Origin: Haloimpatiens lingqiaonensis
GTDB lineage: Bacteria; Bacillota; Clostridia; Clostridiales; Clostridiaceae
Length of the DNA stretch: 64,000 nt
Assembly (NCBI RefSeq): GCF_044502415.1
Contig: NZ_CP172402.1
Strand: one strand, 5' to 3'
The translations under genes were made by a program, and so were the position numbers. Under the pieces are notes generated by a model. It had not been told where the DNA came from. It saw only the letters and a list, made by a program, of their open reading frames with translations, and searched no databases. Shown piece after piece: positions 17,591-26,839 of the stretch. The first letter of the stretch is position 1; each line of letters opens with the position of its first letter.

Positions 17591-18331
17591 TTGGATAACA
17601 TGTTCACTAGAACAGAACTTTTAGTAGGCAAAGCTGCCGTAGATAAATTAAAAAATAGCAAAGTGGTGGTACTTGGAGTAGGTGGAGTAGGTGGCTTTGT
17701 ATGTGAAGCATTAGCAAGAGCTGGAGTTGGCACTATAGTTTTAGTAGATAAAGATGTAGTTGATATAACTAACATAAATAGACAAATAATAGCCCTTCAC
17801 TCAACTATAGGTAAGGCAAAAGTGGAAGTTATGAAAGATAGGATTTTAGATATAAATCCACATTGTCATGTGCTATGTCACAAAGTCTTTATAGATAATG
17901 AGAATATACCTGAGATTGTAACTAAGGATGTAGACTACGTGGTGGATGCTATAGATACAGTGACATCTAAAATAGATTTAGCTCAGTGGTGTTATGAGAA
18001 TGATGTTAAAATCATAAGTTCTATGGGTACAGGTAAAAAACTAGATCCAACTAAATTTAAAATTAGTGACATACACAAAACCAAAGTTTGTCCACTAGCT
18101 AAAGTTATGAGAAAACAGCTAAAGGACAGAGGAGTAAAGAAACTTAAAGTCCTTTATTCAGAGGAAATGCCTGTGCAGCCTAAACTTCAAGAGTGTGGAT
18201 TTGAGGATACTGAGGAAAATAGAAGAATGCCTTCAAGTATATCCTTTGTGCCGTCTTGTGCAGGGCTTATAATAGGTGGGGAAGTTATAAAGGATTTAAC
18301 GTTAATAGCAGAAGTCCCTCATACTCTATAG
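17591..18331 (+). CDS. ThiF/MoeB-family protein, TcdA-like (tRNA t6A dehydratase)
   Basis: A ~246-residue E1-like adenylating enzyme. The nucleotide-binding loop is VVLGVGGVGGFVCEALARAG near residue 30, with NINRQIIALHSTIGKAKVE and a VDAIDTVTSK segment typical of TcdA (CsdL), which forms cyclic t6A on tRNA. Late segments MGTGKKLDPTKFKI and RRMPSSISFVPSCAGL also match that group. A ThiF role is less likely despite thiC nearby, because no thiS or thiG is present. A GGAG eight bases before TTG 17591 decides the start; GTG 17582 and ATG 17600 are also open. Confidence 0.85.
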   Translation: MDNMFTRTELLVGKAAVDKLKNSKVVVLGVGGVGGFVCEALARAGVGTIVLVDKDVVDITNINRQIIALHSTIGKAKVEVMKDRILDINPHCHVLCHKVFIDNENIPEIVTKDVDYVVDAIDTVTSKIDLAQWCYENDVKIISSMGTGKKLDPTKFKISDIHKTKVCPLAKVMRKQLKDRGVKKLKVLYSEEMPVQPKLQECGFEDTEENRRMPSSISFVPSCAGLIIGGEVIKDLTLIAEVPHTL

Positions 18332-18473
18332 GTGAGACACTCACTTGATAATGATTAATACTGAAGTGTAGTTCCATGATTTTGCAAATATAAAATAGTA
18401 ACTCATAGATTGTTGTAATAGAATTGCAGCTATGTTATAATTTTTATATAAGGTTAAACTAAAATTGAATATA

Positions 18474-18573
18474 CTCGTTACTAGGGGAGCTTGCAGTGGC
18501 AGGCTGAGATTGAGATATTTCTCTAACCCTCATAACCTGAATTAGTTAATTCTAACGTAGGGAAGTAGCGCTT
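18474..18573 (+). promoter_or_regulatory. TPP riboswitch (THI element)
   Basis: Contains the conserved core blocks in order: GGGGAGC, GGCTGAGA, ACCCTCATAACCTGA, TAACGTAGGGAA. These form the pyrimidine- and pyrophosphate-sensing helices. It lies ~125 bp before the thiC start codon and is followed by a terminator at 18588, so it most likely represses thiC by early termination when thiamine pyrophosphate is bound. Confidence 0.97.
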
Positions 18574-18587
18574 TAATTAATAGCTTA

Positions 18588-18620
18588 AAGCACACAATTT
18601 CTACATTGTGTGTTTTTTTA
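18588..18620 (+). terminator. Riboswitch expression-platform terminator
   Basis: CACACAAT / ATTGTGTG stem with a 6-base loop followed by seven T, directly after the TPP aptamer and before thiC. Confidence 0.9.
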
Positions 18621-18697
18621 TTAATATAGCCTATATTATGAGGAAGCAGAGATGCTTCCTTTTTATTATAAAAAAAGGAGATAAGGGGAGAAAAAAT

Positions 18698-20011
18698 ATG
18701 AATTATACAACTCAAATGGATGCTGCTAAGAAGGGCATAATTACAAAGGAAATGGAAACTGTAGCTAGAAAAGAAAATATGGAAGTGGAGAAATTAAGAG
18801 AATTAGTAGCAGAGGGAAAAGTAGTTATACCAGCTAACAAAAACCATAAGGCATTAGATGCAGAGGGAATCGGTAAAGGACTTAAGACTAAAATAAATGT
18901 AAACCTAGGAATATCTAAGGATTGTTGTAATGTAGATTTGGAATTAGAAAAAGCTAAAAAGGCTATAGAAATGAAGGCTGAAGCTATAATGGATTTAAGC
19001 TGCTTTGGAAAGACAGAAGAATTCAGAACAAAATTAGTAGGTATGTCTACAGCGATAATAGGAACAGTACCTATGTATGATGCAGTAGGTTTTTATGATA
19101 AGGAACTTAAAGATTTATCTGTAGAAGATCTTTTAAGAGTTATAGAAAAGCATGCAGAAGATGGCGTTGACTTTATGACTATACATTCAGGTATTACAAG
19201 AGAAACTGCTGAAATATTTAAGAGAAATAAAAGACGTATGAACATAGTTTCAAGAGGCGGATCATTGTTATATGCATGGATGCAATTAAATTCACAAGAA
19301 AATCCATTCTATGAGTACTTCGATAAAATATTAGATATATGTGAAAAATATGATGTAACTTTAAGCTTAGGAGATGCTTGTCGTCCAGGATGTATAGACG
19401 ATTCAACAGATCCAGCTCAAATAATGGAATTAATGATTTTAGGAGAGCTTACAAAAAGAGCTTGGGCTAGAAATGTACAAGTTATGATAGAAGGACCAGG
19501 ACACATGGCTTTAAATGAAATAGAAGCAAATGTTTTATTAGAAAAGAAATTATGTCATGAAGCACCATTTTATGTACTAGGACCTATAGTTACAGATATA
19601 GCACCAGGATATGACCATATAACTAGTGCTATAGGAGGAGCTATTGCAGCAGGAGCAGGAGTAGACTTTTTATGCTATGTAACACCAGCAGAACATTTAA
19701 GACTTCCAAATCTTGATGATATGAAAGAGGGAATAATAGCAACTAAAATAGCAGCTCATGCTGGAGACTTAGCTAAAGGCATAAAAGGAGCTAGAGATTG
19801 GGACAACCAAATGTCAGATGCAAGACAAAAGCTTGATTGGGAAGGAATGTTTAAATTAGCTATAGATGATGAAAAGGCAAGAAAATACAGAGCAGAATCT
19901 ATGCCTCATGATGAACATACTTGTACAATGTGCGGAAAAATGTGTGCAGTAAGAAACATGAACAAAGTTTTAGAAGGTAAAAATATAAATGTTTTGAGGG
20001 AAGACGACTAG
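18698..20011 (+). CDS. thiC: Phosphomethylpyrimidine synthase ThiC
   Basis: A 437-residue radical SAM enzyme that converts aminoimidazole ribotide to HMP-phosphate, the pyrimidine part of thiamine. Visible: MDLSCFGKTEE-like MDLSCFG block, TIHSGITRETAE, SRGGSLLYAWM, SLGDACRPGC, MIEGPGHMALNEIE, GPIVTDIAPGYDHITSAIGGA, and the C-terminal Fe-S ligands in HTCTMCGKMCAV. The ATG at 18698 has a GGGGAG site; the upstream open frame is the riboswitch leader. It is not followed by other thi genes. Confidence 0.97.
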   Translation: MNYTTQMDAAKKGIITKEMETVARKENMEVEKLRELVAEGKVVIPANKNHKALDAEGIGKGLKTKINVNLGISKDCCNVDLELEKAKKAIEMKAEAIMDLSCFGKTEEFRTKLVGMSTAIIGTVPMYDAVGFYDKELKDLSVEDLLRVIEKHAEDGVDFMTIHSGITRETAEIFKRNKRRMNIVSRGGSLLYAWMQLNSQENPFYEYFDKILDICEKYDVTLSLGDACRPGCIDDSTDPAQIMELMILGELTKRAWARNVQVMIEGPGHMALNEIEANVLLEKKLCHEAPFYVLGPIVTDIAPGYDHITSAIGGAIAAGAGVDFLCYVTPAEHLRLPNLDDMKEGIIATKIAAHAGDLAKGIKGARDWDNQMSDARQKLDWEGMFKLAIDDEKARKYRAESMPHDEHTCTMCGKMCAVRNMNKVLEGKNINVLREDD

Positions 20012-20030
20012 TATCAATGTAGAATGTAAA

Positions 20031-20285
20031 ATTAATAACTCAACTTTCGTATATAAATTTTAAGTTCTACACTATACAAGGGAAGAAGTAATAGTGAAGA
20101 AGTAATAGGTAAAAAGTAATAGTGAAGAAGTAATAGTAAAAAAGTAAGAACTATTATTTACAAATTAATTATAAAAACTCCTAGAGTTTTATCCTTAACT
20201 CTTACTTCTTACTTCTTAGCTAATACCTAGTACTTATCTGCGAATTTTATATTTTTATTTTATAACTGCAAAAGCTGAATCAATA
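20031..20285. repeat. Small inverted-end repeat element (MITE-like)
   Basis: The left end ATTAATAACTCAACTTTCG and, read inward, the right end ATTGATTCAGCTTTTGCAG are imperfect inverted repeats. The interior has AGTAATAGTGAAGA tandem units and a block (ACAAATTAATTATAA..ACTCCT.GAGTTTTATCCTTAACT) shared with 35700-35785. No coding frame. It fills the 304-bp gap between thiC and purF. Confidence 0.6.
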
Positions 20286-20315
20286 ATAAATTCAAGAAAT
20301 AAGGGGGAGACTAGC

Positions 20316-21674
20316 ATGACTAGTGAGGACAAGTTTAAAGAAGAGTGTGGAGTTTTTGGAATATACGCAGAAGACAGAGACAATATACACATGGGCCTTT
20401 CAATTTATGCTGGTCTCTCATCACTTCAGCATCGCGGGGAAGAAAGTTGTGGAGTGGCATATACTAATGCTAATAGGACTAATATATACAAGAATATAGG
20501 TAGGGTTTCAGAAGTATTTAATGAGAAAATTTTAAATGAAATAAAGGGCAATGTAGCCATTGGACATGTGAGATATTCTACTTGCGGAAAGCCTAGTATT
20601 AGCAGTGCACAGCCGTTTTTAGAGAAAGTAAATTCTAAAAGCTTTGCTGTAGTGCACAATGGAAATATAACAAATGCTAGTGAAATTAGAGAATCTTTAA
20701 CTGGAGAATATTTTAAAAGCAATAGTGATTCAGAGGTTATAGGTAAATTTATAAAAGCAAATTTACATCTAGGTATAGAAAAAGCTGTAATCAGGCTAGT
20801 AGAAAAGCTTAAAGGTTCATATAGCGTAATAATATTATTAGATAAAGAGCTAATAGTTTTAAGAGATACCATGGGTATAAGACCTTTATGCATAGGAAAA
20901 TTAGGAGAAAGCTACATAGCTTGTTCTGAAAGTTGTGCTTTAAATTCTTTAGGAGCGGATTTTTTAAGGGACGTAAAACCAGGGGAACTTATAATAATAA
21001 ACCAAGAAGGAATGAAGAGTACAATGGTTTCTAATACCTGCAAACTATGTACCTGCGCCTTTGAATATGTTTATTTTAGTAAAGAAGACAGTATTGTAGA
21101 TGACATATATGTAAATGCTTTTAGGGAAGAAACAGGAAAGTCGTTATTTGTGGATCATCCGGCAGAGTGTGATGTGGTAATAGGAATACCAGATTCAGCA
21201 ATTCCCTATGCATTAGGATATGCAAAGGAAGCTTCTATTCCTTATGAGAGAGCTATTGTAAGAAATAAATATATAGGCAGAACCTTTATAGTAGATAATA
21301 ATAGAGAAAACTTACTTAGGCTAAAATTTAGTGTATTAAAAGAGAAAGTGTACAATAAAAGGGTTGTTGTTGTAGATGATTCCCTAGTAAGAGGCAACAC
21401 CATGAAGGTAATAGTAAAAGCCCTAAGAGAAGCTGGTGCAAAAGAAGTTCATATACGCATAGCTTCCCCTAAAATCAAATATACTTGTCCCTATGGAATA
21501 AACATAAAAACCTCTAAAGAGTTAATAGAAAACAATTTTTCTGGAGAGGAAATGAAAAAGTACATAGGAGCGAATAGCCTTGAATATTTAAGTTTTGAAA
21601 GATTTAAAAGTGGACTAAAACATAATGGGGGATTTTGCACTGGATGTTTTACTGGGAAGTATTCTAGGGTATAA
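20316..21674 (+). CDS. purF: Amidophosphoribosyltransferase (PurF family)
   Basis: A 452-residue glutamine amidotransferase that makes phosphoribosylamine from PRPP, the first step of purine synthesis. A short propeptide precedes the N-terminal nucleophile Cys in KEECGVFGIY. The class II glutaminase domain has LQHRGEESCG, GHVRYSTCGKP and VHNGNITN. The PRPP loop is VVVVDDSLVRGNTM near residue 350. C-terminal Cys pairs (CTCAFEYVYF, GFCTGCFTG) could bind an Fe-S cluster, as in Bacillus-type PurF. It is monocistronic and not within a pur operon, so it could be a second PurF copy. Confidence 0.85.
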   Translation: MTSEDKFKEECGVFGIYAEDRDNIHMGLSIYAGLSSLQHRGEESCGVAYTNANRTNIYKNIGRVSEVFNEKILNEIKGNVAIGHVRYSTCGKPSISSAQPFLEKVNSKSFAVVHNGNITNASEIRESLTGEYFKSNSDSEVIGKFIKANLHLGIEKAVIRLVEKLKGSYSVIILLDKELIVLRDTMGIRPLCIGKLGESYIACSESCALNSLGADFLRDVKPGELIIINQEGMKSTMVSNTCKLCTCAFEYVYFSKEDSIVDDIYVNAFREETGKSLFVDHPAECDVVIGIPDSAIPYALGYAKEASIPYERAIVRNKYIGRTFIVDNNRENLLRLKFSVLKEKVYNKRVVVVDDSLVRGNTMKVIVKALREAGAKEVHIRIASPKIKYTCPYGINIKTSKELIENNFSGEEMKKYIGANSLEYLSFERFKSGLKHNGGFCTGCFTGKYSRV

Positions 21675-21675
21675 A

Positions 21676-21725
21676 ATAAAAACGCATGATAATATAAATA
21701 TTTTGTATTATCGTGTGTTTTTATT
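21676..21725 (+). terminator. Terminator after purF
   Basis: AAAAACGCATGATAATA paired with TATTATCGTGTGTTTTT (G-T pairs), ending in T-rich sequence. Confidence 0.82.
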
Positions 21726-21812
21726 TTATGTGTGGGAGTGTTTAGATTAAAATCTTATTAAATAACATATATGAATGAGTAAAAATAAAAATCGTATATT
21801 AATATTCGACAT

Positions 21813-21849
21813 AAAAAGGCTTTTAGTTTACACTAAAAGCCTTTTTATA
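21813..21849 (+). terminator. Second strong terminator upstream of the radical SAM locus
   Basis: Perfect stem AAAAAGGCTTTTAGT / ACTAAAAGCCTTTTT with a 5-base loop. Confidence 0.9.
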
Positions 21850-22160
21850 GATATATTTTTTAGGGACAAAGATACGTTTTTATATTAAGGTTTAATTAAA
21901 TAATTATAAATCGACAATAAAACAAAATATTCATAATATTTTGTTTTATTATGTTCTTTTTTTTTTTAGCTCGACTCTTTTTTTTATTTTTTTCATTTTA
22001 TGTGTGATAGCATATTTATAGACAAGCTTGTTAAGTAATTATTGCGTAAAATTAATTTTTTATTATGTAAATGTAAGGATAAAAGATATAATTTATTTAT
22101 AATAAATTGCCGAAAACAAATGGTTTATTATATGGTCGTATTATTCAGGAGGAATAAATT
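21850..22160 (+). other. AT-rich leader region of the radical SAM gene
   Basis: No coding frame. Holds a T-run and, at 21995-22044, a ~50-bp segment similar to 29620-29669 upstream of another gene of the same locus (both contain TTTTATGT.TGATA and ATAGACAA.CTT). It probably contains the promoter. A strong GGAGGAA site precedes the start at 22161. Confidence 0.5.
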
Positions 22161-23477
22161 ATGAAATTTAAAAAATCTAAATATAATATCAATGTGGATA
22201 AACTAAGTAATGGAGAAATTTTAATTTATAATTCAGTTACAAGTGCATTTGGAATAATGGATTGTGAAACTCAAGCAATATATAATAATTTAGATAATAT
22301 AAATGATAATAATTTAAAAGATAAAAACATGAAAAAAAATTTAAATATAATGAGTAATAATGGTTTTATAGTAGAAGAAGATTTAGATGAATTTAAAAAG
22401 CTGATGTTAGAGTATAATCTATATAGATATGACAGAAGTGGAGGATTGTTTCTAACAATTGCGCCTACTATGAATTGTAATATGGCTTGCCCGTATTGTT
22501 ATGAAAAAAAGAATCTAGAAAAAATGAGTGAAAATACTCAGCAATTACTTATAAAATGCATAGAAGATTATATAAAAAGATATCCCCAAATAACTTTTAT
22601 TTCAGTATCTTGGTATGGTGGAGAACCTCTTCTTGAAAAAGAAATAATAAGATATTTATCAAAAGAACTTATAAGAATTTGTAAAGAAAATCAAAGGGAA
22701 TATACTGCTTCAATTGTAACAAATGGAGTATTGCTTGATTACGATACCGCCTTAATGCTTAGTAAAGAATGTAATATTTATCAAACTCAAATAACGTTAG
22801 ATGGAGTTGGAGAAGTGCATAATAAGACAAGAAAGTTAAAAAGTGGCGAGGATAGTTTTTCTAAGATAACTGCAAATATTGATGATGTAAAAGATTTATT
22901 ACAAGTAGTGATAAGAACAAATATAAATAAAAAAAATGTAGATTATTTCAAGGATTTAGTACAATATTTTAAAAGAAAAAATTGGGATGGTAAAGTTAAA
23001 TTGTATTTTTCACCGGTAACTGCTACAGAGGAAGTAAATAAGCATGTTTTTAATGAGTGCTATTCAAGAGATGAGTTTAATGATATGCATATAGATTTAG
23101 AAAAATTACTAATAGATGCTGATATAAATAGTAACTTTACATATCCAAAGAGTTTTCTAGGATGTACTGCACTTACTGTTCATAATATTGTAATTGATCC
23201 CAATGGAAATATGTCAAAGTGTTGGCATAGAATAGGTAATCCTAAGTATTATATAGGAAGCGTTAAAGAAGGAATTAAGTTTAATAAAGAAAGAATAGAG
23301 TGGCTTACATCGGAATATCCAAATAAATGTGTGGAATGCAAATTGTTCCCTATATGTCGTAGTGGATGTCCTCATGATAGGATTAAAAATAATAATGAAC
23401 CTATATGTGAATATAATTTGCATCAAATTAGGGAGATTTTAAAGAAATATTACAAAAATCTAAGAATAGAGCAATAA
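22161..23477 (+). CDS. Radical SAM/SPASM peptide maturase
   Basis: A 438-residue protein. Residues 1-90 form an N-terminal domain of the kind that recognises a leader peptide in Cys-rich-peptide maturases. The radical SAM cluster ligands are C106, C110 and C113 (CNMACPYCYE). SWYGGEPLLEKE follows. The C-terminal SPASM region has GCTALTVHNIVIDPNGNMSKCW and CVECKLFPICRSGCPHD, with Cys for two auxiliary Fe-S clusters. It would install thioether or similar crosslinks on the Cys-rich peptide encoded 145 bp downstream. Layout agrees with clostridial CcpM-type maturases; exact chemistry is unknown. Confidence 0.9.
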   Translation: MKFKKSKYNINVDKLSNGEILIYNSVTSAFGIMDCETQAIYNNLDNINDNNLKDKNMKKNLNIMSNNGFIVEEDLDEFKKLMLEYNLYRYDRSGGLFLTIAPTMNCNMACPYCYEKKNLEKMSENTQQLLIKCIEDYIKRYPQITFISVSWYGGEPLLEKEIIRYLSKELIRICKENQREYTASIVTNGVLLDYDTALMLSKECNIYQTQITLDGVGEVHNKTRKLKSGEDSFSKITANIDDVKDLLQVVIRTNINKKNVDYFKDLVQYFKRKNWDGKVKLYFSPVTATEEVNKHVFNECYSRDEFNDMHIDLEKLLIDADINSNFTYPKSFLGCTALTVHNIVIDPNGNMSKCWHRIGNPKYYIGSVKEGIKFNKERIEWLTSEYPNKCVECKLFPICRSGCPHDRIKNNNEPICEYNLHQIREILKKYYKNLRIEQ

Positions 23478-23622
23478 TTATATTTTAAATAGCTTATAAT
23501 AGAACCTTTACACATAAATTTGATATTATAAATGGTTACAAGTTAAGCAAAAAGTTAGGAGCTAATATTAATAAAGTTTTTTAATTCACTAACTTAATAT
23601 TAGAGAAAGGTGGTGAAACTGT

Positions 23623-23799
23623 ATGAAAATACTAGTTGAAGGACTAAAAACATCAGCTACTACAATGGGACATTCATGTACATGTGACTGTTATTGTAAT
23701 GGTCATTGTAGAACAAATCAAATATTTGGTAAGATATGGGATACAATACATCATCCGTGTAGGGCATTAGGATGTAATAGGTATACTCCTACTCCATAG
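23623..23799 (+). CDS. Candidate Cys-rich RiPP precursor peptide, 58 aa
   Basis: A short ORF with a strong AAAGGTGG site. The N-terminal leader-like part (MKILVEGLKTSATTMGHS) has no Cys. The core is CTCDCYCNGHC, then a spacer, then CRALGC; seven Cys in 58 residues. The CxCxCxC run is typical of substrates for radical SAM thioether-forming enzymes. It lies directly downstream of such an enzyme. No double-Gly cleavage site is seen. The gene ends just before a perfect hairpin. Peptide families called Clo7bot/CLI_3235 in clostridia look similar, but I cannot confirm membership. Confidence 0.8.
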   Translation: MKILVEGLKTSATTMGHSCTCDCYCNGHCRTNQIFGKIWDTIHHPCRALGCNRYTPTP

Positions 23800-23800
23800 T

Positions 23801-23829
23801 AATAAATCAGCTTTTATAGCTGATTTATT
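23801..23829 (+). terminator. Hairpin after the precursor gene (partial terminator)
   Basis: AATAAATCAGCT / AGCTGATTTATT, perfect 12-bp stem with a 5-base loop. The T-run is weak, so it may only attenuate and keep precursor mRNA more abundant than the downstream genes. Confidence 0.7.
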
Positions 23830-23938
23830 ACTATAATATTAAGATTATTAAAATTCAATATTAAATGTAAATAATATTGAAATTCCGTATATATAAAATA
23901 GTTATATAAAATGTTAGTAAAAGAAAGGATAGTTGCAT

Positions 23939-25234
23939 ATGAAAAAAATTAAAATTACATTTAGTATATTTATTTTATTAATATGTACTATTTTATTAAT
24001 TAAATTTATTTTACCGTATAAGGGAATAAGTGAAGAAAAATGGTTAAAAAAGAATAGTACAGACATTGATATAAAAGATAATGATGATTTTTCTACTTTT
24101 AATATATTAAAAGAGGATTTAGAAAATAATCAAGTGTTTTTAACAGGTGAATACCATAAAGTAAATGTGAATGATGACTTAGACTTAAAATTTCTCAAAT
24201 ATTTTAAAAAAGAAGCGAACATAAAATACTATTTGGTGGAAACTAACTATTGTAATTCTATCATTCTAAATGAATATTTAAAAACTGGAGACAAGTCTTG
24301 TTTAGACAGGTTAATAAAGAATTCAGGATATTCCCAGTTTATTAATAAGCAGTCTTATAAGAAGTGGGAAGAAATATATAAATTCAATAGTAAGTTATCT
24401 GAAAAGGAAAAGATTAAAGTAATAGGTATAGATATAAATGCTAATCCATTTCAATACTTTGAATACTTGAATACAATTACTAGTAAATTAGAAATTCCAC
24501 CAGAAGCTCAAAAAACTACTATGGAGCTTAATAATGATTTTGAAAATTTTAAAAAAGATCCATATTATTCATATTTAAAATTAGAGGAAAGTGTTTTAAG
24601 AGTAAAAAATGATATTAAGGAAAATGAAAATTTATATAAAAAATTTATTAAGGAAGATTTTAAGGAATTCACATATGTGCTTGATAATTTATATTACAAC
24701 CTTCATTGGCTGGCAATGGGGGAAATGAATGATGATGCTATGAAGTATCGTGAAAAAAGAATGTATGAGAATTTTAATAGATTATATTCAACGCTAGAAA
24801 AAGGTAAATATTATGGTCATTTTGGAGCATTTCATGTATATCAAATAGGTGATAATTTAGCTAGCTTTATGAATAATGGAAATTCACCTGTGAAAGACAA
24901 GGTGTTATCTATTGAAACTATTTATGAAAATAGTGAAACATTAATGCTAAAAAGTAATGATGACGGTGAAGTTGAATATGAGAAAATAAAAATTAATGCT
25001 AATAAAAATTTAATTGATTTAATAAAACCTTTTAGGAAATCTGATTTAATGGTGTTTAGATTATCGGGGAAAGGCTCTCCTTTTTATAAGTTAAAGGATT
25101 ATAAGTATTTTCAAGAAGGGAATGAAGACACAAAAAAAGAGTTAGAAAAGGCACCATTGATAAGGTATTTTCAGTATCTTGTAGTGGTGTATAATGCTAA
25201 GTCAATTGAACCCTTTAAAAATTTAAATAAATAA
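23939..25234 (+). CDS. Membrane-anchored erythromycin-esterase/ChaN-like protein
   Basis: A 431-residue protein with an N-terminal membrane anchor (residues 7-28), so the rest is probably outside the cell. The domain resembles the EreA/ChaN/TIKI superfamily: LTGEYHKVN near residue 73 (GExH motif), YLVETN, VIGIDINANP, and HFGAFHVYQIGDNLASF near residue 300 with the second His. Members are esterases, heme-binding proteins or metalloproteases. Placed between a RiPP precursor and its exporter, it may cleave the leader, modify the peptide or give immunity; none of these is proven. Start ATG chosen after AAAGGA; a TTG two codons upstream is open. Confidence 0.72.
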   Translation: MKKIKITFSIFILLICTILLIKFILPYKGISEEKWLKKNSTDIDIKDNDDFSTFNILKEDLENNQVFLTGEYHKVNVNDDLDLKFLKYFKKEANIKYYLVETNYCNSIILNEYLKTGDKSCLDRLIKNSGYSQFINKQSYKKWEEIYKFNSKLSEKEKIKVIGIDINANPFQYFEYLNTITSKLEIPPEAQKTTMELNNDFENFKKDPYYSYLKLEESVLRVKNDIKENENLYKKFIKEDFKEFTYVLDNLYYNLHWLAMGEMNDDAMKYREKRMYENFNRLYSTLEKGKYYGHFGAFHVYQIGDNLASFMNNGNSPVKDKVLSIETIYENSETLMLKSNDDGEVEYEKIKINANKNLIDLIKPFRKSDLMVFRLSGKGSPFYKLKDYKYFQEGNEDTKKELEKAPLIRYFQYLVVVYNAKSIEPFKNLNK

Positions 25235-25367
25235 TATAAAAAAACGAATGGACTATTTAAAATAAATAGTAATTTGGTATTAATATATTTATAGTTGATA
25301 TTACGAAGCAGGAGTTAAGTTTTTAGATGCAAGAAATTATTGCTACACTAACTATTATGATTATTTA

Positions 25368-26832
25368 CTTTAATTCTGCAGAATAAAAAGTTCAATTGGT
25401 AATACTACTAAAAAATAAATATGGCACACTGATGCTTTCCGTGATATATAAAAGTTACCAGACAATTAAAAACACGGGAGGATTATCAGTATGTCAAATA
25501 AAATTACTAATCATATTGTATCCATTGATGATAGAATTTACAACTACTTAAATGATGTAAACTATGGAATGAATAAACCACAATTTTATCATCTAACCAC
25601 CATCATAAATGGATTAACAAATTTATCTGGCACAAAATCTTTATACAAAATTTCAGAAAATATATTGATTGCTAAAAGTAGCAGCTCTATATATAGATTT
25701 TTAAGTCGCTCAAAATGGGACGATAGTCTCATCGATAGAAACCGAATTAATTATTTAAAGCTACATTTTGATAAGCTTGTAAATGCTAAATCCGTAGGAT
25801 TTTTAGTTATAGATTATACTGTAAATCCTAAAGTACAAGCAAAGAAAATGCAGGGGTTAAGCTATAATCACTCCCATACGGAAGGTAAGAATCTTTGGTC
25901 TCACTGTGTGGTTGCTTCTAATTTTGTTGTAGGAGATATATCTATCCCCTTAAACTATAAACCTTACTTTAGTAAAGAAAATTGCTTGAAATATAACAAA
26001 TCCTTCATGGGTAAATCTGATATAGCTGTGGATTTTATAGCTTCTTTTGAAAAACCATCTAATTGTGATAAGATATATTGCCTCGTTGATAGTTGGTATA
26101 CTAGCCAAAAACTTGTAGATAGTAGTCTAATGGAAGGATTTCATCTAATTGGTGCTTTGAAATCCAATAGAAAGATATCACCGTTGGGAATTGCAATGCA
26201 ACTTAAAGAATTTGTAAAATATATTAATCCCTCTACCTTAGATGTAGTTACCGTCAAAGGTAAAGAGTATAGAGTATATAAATACGAAGGTAAAGTTTCA
26301 AAAGTTGAAAATGCATTAGTTTTAATCTGCTATGAAGCTGATGGTGAAAGCTTTAAATTCCCTGTGTACTTGATGTCAACGGACATAGAACTCGATGTTC
26401 AAACTATAATAGAATACTATCAAAATAGATGGTGTATTGAAACTAACTATAAATATCTTAAAAGTAATTTAGGCTTTGATAAATATAAGGTTAAAAGTAT
26501 ACTCTCTATCGAGAGATATTTCTTACTTGTATTTTAGCAATTAATTTTTTAGGGTTGTATAGGTTATATCATCTTAATGAAGTAGAAACATTAGGTGATA
26601 CTATTTAAGTAATGCAAAGACTGTCGGTTAAAGAATTAGTCTACCTAGTATATAAAAAAGCTAAAGACAATATTCTTATAGATATAATACTAAGTGAACT
26701 AAAACTAGCTTCTTAAAAAAATTAATTGTATTGATGTAGGATAAGTCTAACCTTATTTCTTGGATTAAAATTGCCAAAAGTAAACTTATAACTATAATTG
26801 GTAATTAAACTTTTAAAATTGCAGAACATAAG
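25368..26832 (+). mobile_element. Insertion sequence B, copy 2 (1465 bp, decayed)
   Basis: Same length and ends as the copy at 3067 (CTTTAATTCTGCA left; CTTATGTTCTGCA read inward from the right). 7-bp target duplication TTATTTA at 25361-25367 and 26833-26839. It has inserted between the esterase-like gene and the ABC exporter gene of the peptide locus. Confidence 0.9.
25491..26716 (+). pseudogene. IS-B transposase, frameshifted
   Basis: Aligns with the intact transposase at 3189 to residue ~345, then a one-base shift after ERYFLLVF ends the frame at 26537. The remaining codons continue in another frame with an extra stop (GATACTATTTAAG) to 26716. The first catalytic block reads VIDYT where the intact copy has VIDDT, so the product would probably be dead even without the shift. 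Confidence 0.92.
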
Positions 26833-26839
26833 TTATTTA

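Noticed and set aside
17591..18331. ThiF of thiamine biosynthesis because thiC is next
   Set aside because: The sequence has TcdA-type C-terminal segments, thiS/thiG/thiH are absent, and a TPP riboswitch lies between it and thiC, so it is outside the regulated unit.
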